A stretch of DNA of 64,000 nucleotides from Cryptomeria japonica (GCF_030272615.1 NC_081415.1:417851757-417915756), one strand, 5' to 3'; positions 47,440 to 60,211 are shown, counted from the first letter of the stretch. Numbers and translations: made by a program. Notes: generated from the sequence alone by a model not told the origin.

Positions 47440-48555
47440 TTTAGAGGATGGGATTTGTCACCCTCAAGGTGATGAACCTCAAGGGAAAAACCTACCTTCA
47501 CTCTACCTCACTTATATAGGTGCTAAAGGCGAGCCAACGGATATTAAGCACACAATAAGATAAATGACTAACAAACAGAGTTCTCGAATGACCCTGCTAA
47601 GCCTCTATCCCAAGGACGAGTGTGCAGAACTAGGACACCAGTGTGACGCGATGTCATCATGTATGGACAAAGTACAAAGACCATACAGAAATAACATATG
47701 CAACTATATTATTAATTAAATGATGTAAATGACATGATAGGCTAAAAGCACAAAATATGAAGTACTAGAATGAAGTGAGAAAAAGAAATGAGGAAAGCTC
47801 ACAACCGGTCCATGATTGAAACCTCCCGCAAGATGATCGCCTTCCCATGACTATAAACCTACACACAAATAAATAGAGGAAAATTTTGGGGGTTGTGTTT
47901 AGAGGTTTGCCTCAGTCAAACCTCTGTTTTGGTGTTTCCACCTCCACGGACAACCCAAATAAGAACAATGATAGAGAAATATATGATAAAGATAAATGCA
48001 AACAAGCAAGATAATAGATAAACTATATAGAAATGATAGACGTGCAAATAAATGAAGAGAAATAAATCCTCTCCAACACTCGAGTAAACAACACCACGAA
48101 CTCTATACGAAGTTGTGATAATGGTGGCCTTCAAATGCTGGAAAAACTTGTAAAGGATGAAGGATTGGATTCCAAGAGCTCAAGAAGTCTCAAAATGATC
48201 AAGAAGTCTCCAGAAAGGCTAGAAACATTAAAGATATATCCTCCCAAGAAAATCCTGATGTCAGTGGCTGCAAACAAAGGCATTACGAACTCTTTCAGGA
48301 ATATGTGTAACACTCAAATGGTCACATACGGGATGATAGATTCGCAAGATGAGAGTGTGGCGCGTGGATGTCTCTGCAGCACGCGAGAACCCCATGCTCA
48401 ATTGGTCAACATGGTCGCTAGAAGACAATTTCTAAGATGACAAAGCGATCCATGTGGACAAAAGGACAAATATGATTATGCATGATCTCCATCAACTTGG
48501 AACGAAGATACTCATGTGACACAAAATTGCACGGGATGCAATTTATGACATTACA
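47440..48555 (-). repeat. 5' LTR of the minus-strand Ty3-type element
   Basis: On the minus strand starts TGTAATGTCATAAATTGC at 48555 and ends CCATCCTCTAAA, the last bases mutated from the CTACA end seen in the 3' LTR. Block order matches 38536-39648 throughout; divergence is clearly larger than in the 25-33.7 kb pair. Confidence 0.85.
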
Positions 48556-48834
48556 GTAAGAAACATTATAAAAGTGTTAGTGAGAGAAGAGATAAGAAAA
48601 TAACTTACAAGTACCACAAAAAAATATGGGACTTGTTTCTCCTACATGGTTTGTAACATAATAGGTTCTTGTTCTCTATTGAATGCATTACATCCAACAC
48701 TACTAATCAATTTTCTTCTTCTTTTTTCAGAACAAAAAAATAGCTTGAAATACATCTAAATGTTGGGTGGGAAGAAAAAAAATTATCATCCAACCACTCA
48801 AATCTTAAGTGTTGGCAATATGTGTGTAGCATCA

Positions 48835-50161
48835 TAAATATTACACCCTTTATTAGTGTATCCAATTTCACACTCTCCTAGCACCTATTTTAGTATTTCT
48901 CTTTCCTCTATGCATTATAGGACCTTTATTGTAATTATTTAATGTTTAATTCAATATTATGGGTCTTATTCCACTTTATTACATCATCACCCTCTTATTT
49001 GGGCCCTTAATTCTAGGCGTACCCTTTATCATTTAATCTTGATTTTTCTTTAATCCTTCCCTAAAGCATATTTTTCAAATCTCCACATCTTGGCTTGAGC
49101 CACCACGATGGATTTAGCATTATAATCATGATAGCTCACATCCCTAGAAATTTAGAAAAAAGTGGTCAGGACTGGAGCACCTATCGCTCTAGTCCCATGC
49201 TTTTTTCCCCAATTTTTGGGAGGATGACTGGGTAGTCTTATCCTATTCAAATTTAGCTTCATGCAAAAAATATATTAATTTTAAGTCAGCCTAAATGTGA
49301 TTTTAATTATGAAATCCCTGTATAAGGCTTCCTTCTCAACTCATTTTGAATCTAAGACTCTAAGCATCTATCCATTCAAGTGTTCATCCAAAAAGCATTG
49401 AGGCATTCATCACCGAGCATTTTCAAAGGTATTCAAGGCTACATATTCTTCATTCATTCATTGTGGAGCAAAATTACATCATTCATATGCAAGCATGTTG
49501 GTGTGATTAGGGTTTTGTCATGTTCATGCCATTTTATACAACATATGTGATTACATTCAAGAAGCAAAGCATCATCATTAGTCTTTGCAGATTTGAGGTA
49601 TGTCTTTGCATTGTTTATTTCATTATTTGCGATATTTCATTCAAGGTTAATTCCCAAACTATGGTTTGACTTAAGCAAACCCCTATTCACAGCCTATTTC
49701 CCTTCTCTAGTGTGCGCAAGAGTAGGTGCAGAGCTACGGTATTCAGAACTGACTTTATTTACAAAGATGAACAGATCCCCCTTTGGAGTGTAAAAAGTCC
49801 AGAGGACCAGAGCGACTGTCACTCTAGCCTTGACAAATCAAGAGCTACTTTTGGGAACGGGTCTGAATACATTTGTATTCCTCAAATCCAGGTTTGTGGC
49901 TTGATCCAATGATTATAGCTCATTGTTCATGCATTTTTACCTCAATTTCGGCACATTTACCCCAATTTCAACATCTTCAACAATTCAATTCAACTTAAGG
50001 GATAGAAGTGGCACATTTAAAACTCCTTGGAATTAGATTAGAATCTAGATCTATTAGGTTTAGATCTATCTAATTCCTATAATTCCCCAATGTAATGGTC
50101 CCTATGTAAAATTAGTGGCTTTACTACATCCAATGGTGGAACCCTAATTTTTACCATTACA
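48835..50161 (+). repeat. Solo LTR of the TGTAGC Ty3 superfamily
   Basis: Starts TGTAGCATCATAAATATTAC and then has CAATTTCACACTCTCCTAGC, paralleling the 25047 LTR (CAATTTCACACCTTGTTTAGC). A TATA-like CTGTATAAGG lies at about 49319. It ends ACCATTACA. Flanks are ATGTG (48830-48834) and ATGTA (50162-50166), a target duplication with one change. Confidence 0.65.
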
Positions 50162-51865
50162 ATGTATTGTCCTTTATTTCAACTTGATGTCTAAAATTAT
50201 GTGTTGTCTTTGATTTTCAACAATTATTGTGTTGTTGCCATTAATATCAAGTTGCTCTCATTAATGTCAACATGCAGTTTGTGTTGTCATTTATGATATG
50301 TTAGGTATGATGATTATTTATGTATTGGGAGATTGTTGGAAGTTGTTGTCACTGATATAGAGTATAGATGGATGATGGTTGTAGTTTATTTATGTTGTGG
50401 ATGTCCACCTTCTTGGTTTCTAATGTCTACACTTAGTATGATGCATTGAAGCATGATGATGATATAATATTAAGATGAGGATTAGATGCATTGAGAAGTA
50501 TTATGATGAGGATTAGAAGTATGGAAATAGAATGACACTATTTGTGTTTATCTTGTGCATTCTATAGGATGGTAGTTATATCTCTTATAAGAAAATGACA
50601 TTTATGAGACATTTTAGTGCTTGGAAGTTTGATGGATTAAGTTGTTGGAGGAATATATGTTGAAGATTTCTTTAAAGAATTCTCTGCATTCCTCCAAATA
50701 TGATGATATGGTATGTTGGATTTGAACATAATTTTTATTCTCTATGGATAGTGTGCTCCAATCATTTTAGGCCCCTAGTGTTGCAATTGATATGGTTGGT
50801 GATTGCATTTTGTTCACAATCTAGTTGGTTGTCAAGATTGGTCATGAAAATGCTCTGCACTTATTTTCATTGATGTTTTAGGAATTTTGGCTTGAAGGAC
50901 ATGTTTATAATGTTTGTTTTGTGTCTCAAATCAAGTTTCAGGTGCTCAAGTGGTCTACAAGAGTTGATAATGATGATTAGTTCATGACTAGGTATTCTAG
51001 TCCTTCGGAATGAAGTGTTTTGTATCAGTTGTGTTGTGCCAACATTTTTTTGATGTGATGGTGAGAAAGAAGTAGTTGGGAATAATGTTATATATTCAAG
51101 GAATTTACTTGCATGATCCACATGATTCTAGATTATCTATTTAGGTGTTGCATTGTGACTAGTATTTGTGTGTCAAGGTAACTACTCTAGTTTGGCCAAT
51201 CGAATTTATTTTCCTACTTTCAATGCATCCTTGGGTGTCTTCACTTGCATTTAAGGTTTTGTTATGTTGTATTTTGCTCCCATTTTAGTGTGTGCATATC
51301 TACATTGAGTTTATTCATATGTAAGATATATTTTGGGGCCAATTGGTTGTGTGCTACATAATTTTTCTAAACATTACCTTGTTGTCGACTTTGGAGGATG
51401 TGTACTAGCGTATGAAATGTTTGGGGTAGATTAGAAAGATGTGATATGATGTTTTTAGGTCCTCTCTATCTCCTAGATTAGACCACTTTTCACCATAATT
51501 GTGTTTGGTAGCCGACTTGATAGGACTTATGCTTATCTCTTGTTCTGGCTAACCTAATTGGTTTTTTTGCAATAAAGAGGATGGTATATATAGAAGATCA
51601 AATAAATGTGGATGGTGTACAGTTGTCTGGATTAGAGTATATATGTGCTTACATAATCATATCAATTGCAGTGTATGTGATTCGAAGTTGAGTCAGTATG
51701 CGGTGATTGTTTTGAAATTGGTTGCTTGAGACAAAAGTTCAAGGGTTGCTTCATACTTGAAGATTGTTGGAGGCAGTATTTTTGAAAGCTTATTCATCTT
51801 GATTTGTATTTTCATGTACCTTGGTTAGAGATAGTGATTCTCCCTAACAAATTCTTTGTACCTTT
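50162..51865 (+). repeat. Decayed copia-type LTR region
   Basis: Contains TTGTTGCCATTAATATCAAG and TTAATGTCAACATGC (about 50230-50275) as in the copia LTR start at 23175 (GTCATTGATGTCAAC). It also has GGGAGATTGTTGGAAGTTG (about 50328), which looks like a purine tract plus LTR start, and GGATGGTATATATAGAAGATC (about 51580), which looks like an LTR TATA region. Ends are not clear. No coding relic. Confidence 0.45.
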
Positions 51866-53742
51866 TGTAGACACATAAATTTTTCCACTTAATTGTATGA
51901 ATATTTAGTATTTATTTGATTATTTAACCATTGATAAATAATTAATTAAATTTATATTTAATTAATTCATCTTAACCCTCTTCTCCTATTAATTAAATAA
52001 ATTATTCAATTTATTTGATTTAAATCGCTTAACCAAATTCAGACCATTAATTAAATAAATAAATCTTATTTGTTTAATTTAATCTTCTCTCACATTTAAA
52101 TAAATTAATATTTATTTAAATCCCCCAAAATCTCATCTCTCACATTTAAATAAATTAACATTTATTTAAATCACCTTTATCCTCCACCCACTTCCATTTT
52201 CCTACAAATGCAAGTTACACAACTATTTTAAATAAATAAATTATTTATTTAAAATCCTATTTATCCTCACCCATTTGAAACCTTTAATGGCTTCCCTTAA
52301 AGTCTTCAAACTTAATGGCTTCCTTCTAGAGTCTTCTCAAGCCTTTAATGGTTTCCCTTAAAGTCTTCAAACTCAATGGCTTCCTTCTAGAGTCTTCTTA
52401 AGCCTTTAATGGTTTCCCTTAAAGTCTTCAAACTCGATGGCTTCCTTCTAGAGTCTTCTTAAGCCTTTAATGGTTCCTCTTAAAGTCTTCAAATTTAATG
52501 GCTTCTTTCTAGAGTCTTCTTAAGCCTTTTATGGTTTCCCTCAAAGTCTTCAAGCATTTAATGCTTTATCTTCCTTTTTCTCATGTAAATAAATTCAGAT
52601 TTATTTAAATAAAATCCAAAATTCACATTCACATTTAAATAAATTAATATTTATTTAAATATCTATCCAAATGCAAATTACACCATTTAATTGAAATAAA
52701 TGATTTTACTTCAATTGAAAATCCCAAAATTCCTCCCACTTGCATTCTCCTACAAAATCCACTTGTATGCCTAAATCCCTTCTAGATTCTTCTAACTCCT
52801 TCTAATTAGCCTACTCCTATCCTAATCATTGTCACATTCCTAAATAAAATGAAGTCACTTCTCAAAAACCTCCAAAGTCTTCAATAACCATTAAAGGCTC
52901 TATGTCTACAAATGGTTAACCTCTAAAGTCTTCCAAACCATTAAAGGCTCTTTCATAACCATTTATGGTTAACTCACCTTTTACCTTTGGTTAGAGACTT
53001 TCCTCTAACTTAACCATTCTTTTGACTCATGGGTCTCTTCAAAGAATTTATTTCTTTGAATAAGGTAACCATTTAACCCTTGCACATTCATTTATCCCTT
53101 GGATAAAAGGAATATCCATTAACTTAACCCTAACCTAACCACCTAGGGTAACCATCATATCCCCTCAAGCATTTAATGCTCCTTATCTCTCCTCTCAAGC
53201 CTCCTCATGGTGACACTTGTCAACATGTGATTGGGTTGAAAGTCTCACCTGGATTGAATATCTTTCAATCCTAACCCTTGTTAAGATTGCTCAATCTAAA
53301 CCCTTCATTTCCCCATTTCTTCTATAAATAGAACCCTTCTTGTCAAGCAAAGGAGAAAGCATTAGAGTATTGTTTCTATACTGGTATTAGCATAGAGATT
53401 TTTCATAGCATCACTATCTACACTTGCATAGCATTTGTTTATCATATCCAACCATCTTGAATCTCCACATGGAATCCATGGCTAGTGCTAAAAGTTGAGA
53501 GATACACTCATTTGGGACTTGGAGGGGGGAGAAACAAGGAAGAAGCATCAAAAGGCATCATGGAAGCATCTTAGGGAGGCTCTTCTCCTTTCTTTTGTTT
53601 TGTTAAACTTCTTTTATACTTTTTGAAATCTATTTTGATATGTTTGGAATGGTTTTTAGTTCTTTGTTTTGGTTTTTATGGTTGAAACTAACTTATTAAC
53701 ATTGAACTTTGTTGTTTCCTTGTCCCCATTTCCATGACATCA
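51866..53742 (+). repeat. Probable solo LTR, Ty3-type
   Basis: Starts TGTAGACACATAAATTTTTCC and ends CCATGACATCA, with perfect 5-bp flanks CCTTT (51861-51865 and 53743-53747). A TATA box TATAAATAG lies at about 53325 with a long R/U5 after it. The left end is firm; the right end was chosen for the matching flank, and a chance match cannot be excluded. Confidence 0.5.
52281..52568 (+). repeat. 61-bp tandem repeat inside the LTR
   Basis: CCTTTAATGG (CCTTTTATGG in the last) recurs at 52281, 52342, 52403, 52464 and 52525, each followed by CTTAAAGTCTTCAAA and ATGGCTTCCTTCTAGAGTC. Period 61 bases, about 4.7 copies. Confidence 0.9.
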
Positions 53743-54304
53743 CCTTTCCCCAAGGTAGTGAGTCTCAACCTACAAGTCCCTTGTATCTTTCCCGGGGGTA
53801 GTACACCTCAACTTTCAAGTCCCTCTGAGAGTAGTGAGCTTCCTTGGCAATGAACCTACAACAATATTGTAATAGTATTCATATATTGTGAGTTCACTCT
53901 CATTCTAATTTTTCTCTGTTTGGGTTTACCACGTAAATTCAATGTTCTCTTCTACATGGTGTTCAATATTTTATCTTTCATTGTTGATGATAAAGTAAAG
54001 GTTAGGTTGACACTAGTTTGTGGAATAAAATTTAAGTATTAACTCAAAGATTGCTTCATCATCTTCCCCTTCCTCCCCCCCCCCCCACTTCTCAATCTTA
54101 GAGTATGTTTGACATTAATTTGGTGATATATCTAGTTTCTAATATACTAACATGTAAAAGGTGTAGTTATACCATCTTGTTCTTAAAATCTTCGTAGTCC
54201 TCTTTTTTAGAGTATGTTTTCTTTGTTGGTGCATTTGAAATAATTACACCATAATACACCTCATGCTTGACATTAATCGGTAGATAGGGGCGAGCCTTAT
54301 GAAT
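53743..54304. other. Non-coding, C-run near 54080
   Basis: No gene. AAGTCCCT recurs in two similar blocks at 53760-53830. The text near 53930 (TTTGGGTTTACCACGTAAATT) and the CCCCCCCCCCC at about 54077 resemble the last part of copia LTRs. Confidence 0.35.
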
Positions 54305-55520
54305 ACCATTCATCACATGTTTATTTCCTTTGGAATATTTGGGATAAAGAAAAGCAATCTGCCACAAAATGCTAATAAACTTAATAAGATATGACAATTA
54401 TTTCCAAATTGAAAGAAATTGGATGTGGCAAATAGATTTTAATCTTAACATAGAATGACTTGTGAAAATCTCATGAACAACGACACAACAGTAATTTGAT
54501 GCATTACTGAATAAAGATTTTAGTCTTAACACATAAATTAAAGTAGAATTGAATGGTTGGTACACACCAATGAATTATAGTAAAAACTATGATTACATGA
54601 GCTATAGAGTTGAATAAAAAACAAATGGCGATGGTTCCTTCTAATAAAAAAAGTTTGTGTGATAGAAATAAAATCTTAAGGAATAGAACCCATGAAAGAA
54701 TGTGAAGGTACAAATTTTATTGGTGAGTCTAGAATGATGCTCAACAACCATAATTGAAGTAATGCAATGCTATAGAAAATGCAGTGTGAAGGTATTAGTT
54801 CATCACAAACTTTTTATGGGTTTCTCACCTATGGGAAGAAAGTCCAGAACATGTGTACCATCAGATATAGAGTTTAACATATCAAAATTTGAAATTTAAG
54901 TTTTTTAGTACATTATGAATTATAAATTCTTAAGAGAATTTTGAAGTGATTATCACTTTTTTAATTAAAATGTTTTCTTTCTTAAAGGTCTAAAATATAT
55001 TGTCTAGTTAAAGTATGTTTTCATACAAGTTACTTTGAAAATTGTCAATTGTTGCCTTAATTTGAACCTCCAATTGAACTAAAGGCATGAAGATGGAATT
55101 CTCTAGCAATGATTGGTGTTTAAGAATAAGCTTCGAAAGATGATTGGTTTGAATTATACTTAACAAACAACCCATTAAATTCTTCTTAAAACACGTTGTG
55201 TTCTTCACCAAAAGGTGAAGACAACCCTTGTTGTACTGAGGAGACAACATGTGCCATCATGCCTTGAATTGTTTATCCAAAAATGGTTGGTTGATAGTTA
55301 CATATTTGAGGAGCCTTGTCCTTTTTAAGAATATCATTAATTAATTATAATGGTCCTTTGTTTATCAATTCCTGTAGTGCGAAGCTTATGATTTGATATG
55401 TCATATAACTATTACATAATTTTTTTGGCGTGATTCATCTTGGGGGCTAGAAATTATAGGACCTAAGTGGTCCTATATTTTACCTAGATCTAGTGAGAAC
55501 CTATACAGTGTCAATAAATT
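54305..55520. repeat. Dispersed duplicated segment, copy 2
   Basis: Direct-orientation relative of 35935-37050. It stops abruptly at 55520, where the copia LTR of the next element starts, so that element inserted into this copy. Confidence 0.75.
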
Positions 55521-57211
55521 TGTTGAACACACCACATGATTGAGTGGGGGGGGGGGGGGGGGGGGGGGGGGTGGGGCTGAATAAATTCAGGCCTTAAAAA
55601 CACTTACATACTTATCTTTAAACTTTAAACCATAAGCACATAATCACAACATAAATAAATAATGAAAGCATGAAGCATAACAAACACATGAACACCAGAT
55701 TTACATGGAAAACCCAAGCAAGTAAAAACCAAGGTGAGAATCAAGCTCACAATATAAATACAATTTGTTACAATGCTGCCTCTAGAACTCTCTAGTCCTG
55801 AGAAGACTTGCAGAACTAAGGTGCACAACCTTAGGGAAATATACAAATGACTTGCAAGATTGAAACACACTGTTTCAAGGTAAGATGTAGAAAGCTTCCA
55901 AGAGACTCACTATCTTTTGGTGCAAAAAGAATGGATGAATTAGAATGAAAAATATCTCCTGATCATGAAATTGACCTTGAATCTCTAGGTCAAGTGATCA
56001 ATATCAGGGCAAATTCTTCTAGCTTCAAACACAATCTTTGAACACTATCACACTGAGAATATCATCATCAAAGCTCTTCACAACAATCTTTTCCACATCT
56101 CTAGTACCAACTATGCTTGTAGATCATTCACACCTTCTCCACATCAACTCACAAATATTCCACACACTTACTCATACATCTACACACCTTTATATACAAG
56201 ATTAATCATCAAAACCCTTAACTAGGTCAGAAATAGATAAAATATGAATTATTACATAAATGCGGCCACTTGGACCTACAATATCAATATGGTCCACTCC
56301 GGGAGATAGAGAGGACCCAAAAATATTATAGTACAACATTTCCAAATGATTCCAATGAAATAAACCCACTAACACATCCTCCAAGGTTGGCATCAAATGA
56401 AACATGTAGATGAACAATGAAGCATGCCAACCAGTCAGCCCAAAAATATTATCCATTGCATGAAACTCAATGTGGATCTACACGCACCATGGTGAGAACC
56501 ATATCAACATCCAAACTCAACAACCAAAGCATATGTAGACCAAAAAAGTATGATCCAAGTAGGATACACCAACACAGTCAACCAAAGACCAAAATAGCTG
56601 ACATGCAAAACTTGGAACATCATAACTCCATATGTCGATCAACTTATCAAATAAAAAACTGAACTGAAGCACTACACAGACCACATGAAAAATCCTTCAT
56701 ATTGTACCACTTTAATCCACATATTCAGAATGCATCGGACATACTTTGGACCTATTCTAATAGATAGCCTTACTGTCAAAAGCAATAACAACCAACTCTG
56801 CCAATTGAGCAATGGAAGCCTACGAATCTAATAGTGCAATATGCATAGAACATAGACATCATGTTCAAAACCATAGCACATAATCTTCACATACTAGAGG
56901 AATACAAGGAATTCTTCCAATGGGATATTACTTCTCTTTTTTGCATAAATATTATTTCCTACATATTGAAACTCCTATTGTACCATCCTTACAAAAATAC
57001 ATGAGCATCTCCACCAAATAATTCAATAGTACTTAAACACATAAATAGTCTTTCTTGCATATTGGAACTTCCACTACATCATCCTTCATCATCATACTAG
57101 AATACATAAGTTCTCTTTCCATCATATTGGGACTTCCACTACATCATCCTTACTTCAACCTTGTGGCATCGATGACAACACAACACAACACAACAACTCA
57201 AGTTTCCAACA
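55521..57211 (-). repeat. 3' LTR of a minus-strand copia element
   Basis: On the minus strand starts TGTTGGAAACTTGAG at 57211 and ends GTGTTCAACA at 55521 (TGTTG/CAACA ends), 1691 bases. The minus-strand tail contains a long C-run (G-run 55546-55570 on the plus strand) like the CACCCCCC before the ends of sister LTRs. A purine tract abuts at 57212. Confidence 0.75.
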
Positions 57212-57226
57212 TTCTCCCCCTTTGTC
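57212..57226 (-). other. Polypurine tract
   Basis: On the minus strand GACAAAGGGGGAGAA, directly before the LTR start TGTTGG. Related purine words (AAAGGGGGAG) recur at about 57280-57345. Confidence 0.7.
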
Positions 57227-58523
57227 ATCGATGGAAAAACATGTGTACCACCAATAGCAAAATCAGTTCGACTCAAACTTGTATATATCTCCCCCTTTAA
57301 CATCAAGGACAAAGGGAACTATACTAAATTTTCTCCCCCTTTGACATCAAGGACAACAAACATAATATTGAATAACTCTACTCAACATCACATTAGAAGA
57401 TAACATAAAAATATTGCAAGAGAAAATAATACTCCCTTGACAATGATGTAAAATAGCTTATACTTTTCTATCATCATGACTTTTGTCATCTCTTCTTGAA
57501 TCTTCTAGTGCAAACACAATAGCTTCTAGGATCCCAAATAACTTCTCCATTTGTATGCATGATCAATATACTATAGACTTTTCAAACCTCACCAATGAAG
57601 AGGTAAACACAAGAATCTTTGCCATGTTGAAAACATCTTCAACATCAATCCACAAGAGGGGTCATAAGATATTCATTTCACTATCCCCTTCGGATAGTGC
57701 ATAGTATCTAGTTACTAGAAGAAGAATCAACACCACCATAGGGTGCGGACCCATCCTCACATTTTTCCTCCATGTTTTCTTCTAATTCCTTCACCCACAT
57801 CTTTCGCATCTTCTCATTTTGTATATTGATATTAATCTTCTTTAACGAAACATTGTTCCCATTTCTTTCTCTAGAAAATTTGGTAATGTGTCCAAGTTTG
57901 TTATAGTTGTAACATACTAAAATTTCTACTAATTATTTCTATTTATTTTGTCATTTCTATCTCTTCTAATGCTTCCACTTCTTTTGATAACTCTACTACA
58001 CTAAACAACTTTATGACTCGAATTGTTGCAAGTATAACAACGTCCATTGGAAATCTAAATATTCCTATTATTTAAATTCTACATCATCCTTTTTTTTCAC
58101 TTATTAGCCTTATGACAAACTTTTTTACAAATGTGACACTGGCCATTAAACACTTGAGATCTAATTTTGTTTTTGCATTCACTAGCCCTATGTCCAAGCT
58201 TATTGCATAAAAAGTAGTTACCATTGAAAGTTTACAAGTACGTAATTCGAGCAGAAGGAACATAAGACCTCCTAGACACATTTTTGTTCCAAATCTAAGG
58301 GGAAACATTTTGACTAAAATTCCTTGCTTCTTTCATGACCTTTTCTCTACCAGATTCATTTTGTTTGAACTCCTAGTTGTCTTCTGCCAAATTCTTGTCA
58401 AGAGGGTTAGGCACTAGTTCCAATGTCCTACTTTCCTCTGTTAGGTTAAGTTCTTCTTTGACCATCTTTGCCCAAGTTTTATCTTTTAATGCATTCATCT
58501 TTATTATAGTAGGATTACCCTAT
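57227..58523 (-). pseudogene. Copia gag relic with several CCHC knuckles
   Basis: Minus-strand text reads MNALKDKTWAKMVKEELNLT (about 58500), then a chain of zinc knuckle remnants: YFLCNKLGHRASECK (about 58208; first Cys lost), CHICKKVCHKANK (about 58142), CYTCNNSSHKVV (about 58040) and CYNYNKLGHITKF (about 57910). Gag lies only about 0.5 kb from the 3' LTR, so the pol region of this element has been deleted. It is cut at 58524 by the insertion of another copia element. Confidence 0.6.
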
Positions 58524-59857
58524 TGGCAATGACAATGAAGGAAAACTGAGAGGGGGGGTGAATCAGTTTTCGCCGGATTAAATAATTTAAGCACATTCTC
58601 AGATCTGATCAATACAGCAAGAATAAAGATAAACACAATAACAACAACACACATAACACTAATATTTTGACATGGAAAACCCGATTAAGGGAAAAACCAC
58701 GGTGGGAACCTACCCACAATAAGATGATACTCTACAATAGTATGTGAAAATATTATAATGGGGAATGTACATGCATTCAGACACACTTCCTAGAGCTCAC
58801 TTCTCAAAGTATAATGACCCAGAAGGCTCCAACCCTTAGGGAAGGTTCACTACCTTATAATAATATTCAAACTACAATCCGGTTGAGATGAGTTGAAAGA
58901 ATAGCATCTCCTAATGCTTGATGGCAGTTCTAGTTAAGCTCATTTGTCTGCCCTGCAACATTCTCTGCTCAATACATCACACCAAAAGATGAATTCTCTT
59001 ATTCACACATACACCACTCTCTGATAATTCATACATCACCACTATCCCTGAATTACCTAAATATAACATCTATTTATACAGATCATCAACCTTGACTACA
59101 AGGTTGAATCAAACCCTCAACACCTAATTACAAATTTACATCACATGATACATGAATAATATGTCAAACCAATACAATGTAATAGATGACATAGCATGGA
59201 CCCAAATCAAATCCTCAAACATGCAATGCCACTAGAAATCTTGCCAAGATCAACCACAACATGCTAAACCACAGAAAATATCGCATAACATGAAGAATAT
59301 CACCGAACACCAAATATCTTCAATAAGACACACAATAATTGATGCAAATCACCAAAAAAAATAGGACATGATAAGGAAACACCAACAAGAATGCTAGAAC
59401 CATCCGCAATAGCTGCACTAACACCACTTAATCAAATCTTCATCGATCAAAATGCTAACACACAAGAACACTTAATAGCAGCAATTCGGACTAGAAAGAT
59501 AACTTGTAGAGCACCAAATCATGAACCATTTGAAATGAAGATACACATGAACATCCCAAATACTCTCCCAAATCCACAACTTAAGATATGATCGTACCGG
59601 AGCACTACGGATCAAATACCAGACTCTGCCAACCACTGAATAGAAAAAAAAACAATCCTCAAACCAAATCAAATGATATGATCAAGTAAAATTCCAGATT
59701 ACTAAAACCAATAAATAATAAAGTATCTCTAGTTTATTCAGCATCCCAAATAGATAAACCAACCAAATCAACTCTCAATAATCACCGGAGCATCAAAGCA
59801 CAAGAATATGTTGACATCAATGACAACAACATATCCTAGCAACAACAATATCCAACA
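58524..59857 (-). repeat. 3' LTR of a second minus-strand copia element
   Basis: On the minus strand starts TGTTGGATATTG at 59857 and ends CATTGTCATTGCCA at 58524, 1334 bases. Contains the sister-LTR landmarks CACCCCCCCTCTCAG near its end, and GGTTTTTCCC. A purine tract precedes it. Confidence 0.75.
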
Positions 59858-59871
59858 ATCTCCTCCTTTGG
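59858..59871 (-). other. Polypurine tract
   Basis: CAAAGGAGGAGAT on the minus strand abuts the LTR start TGTTGGA. Confidence 0.7.
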
Positions 59872-60211
59872 CATTGATGGAAACATATGAATTTGATTTA
59901 CAATCAATGCAAAGGAATAAGTCAACAGCAGTAATCATCAATAAACTCCCCCTAAGATCATGCACATAAAGCTTCAAAGATAAGACGTTTTTCACATGCT
60001 TCTCTCCCCCTTTGACAACAATACCAAAGACAGAATACAAATCATTATTCTCTCCCTCTTACCAGATAATCTCTCCCCCTTAGAATAGACTCACAAATAT
60101 AAACATTTGAATCACCCATTGACTACTATGGTTGAGTAGCAACACCCACTCATCAATCTGGATAAGAAGATAAGACCATGTAGTCCACCGGATTTATGCA
60201 ACTCAATGCAT

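Larger units (their letters stand above)
38536..48555 (-). mobile_element. Two-LTR Ty3-type retrotransposon, minus strand, decayed
   Basis: 10,020 bases with LTRs of about 1113 (left, 3' LTR) and 1116 bases (right, 5' LTR). On the minus strand the order is 5' LTR, primer site, gag, protease, a long domain-free part with a nested solo LTR, purine tract, 3' LTR. Reverse transcriptase, RNase H and integrase were not found. LTR start, primer site and purine tract resemble those of the 25-33.7 kb element, so the two belong to one superfamily. The flanking 5-mers (GTAGT and GTAAG) are not a clean target duplication. Confidence 0.8.

Noticed and set aside
38531-48560. Target site duplication of the minus-strand Ty3 element
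   Set aside because: Flanks GTAGT and GTAAG share only three leading bases; either flank may have mutated, so no claim is made.
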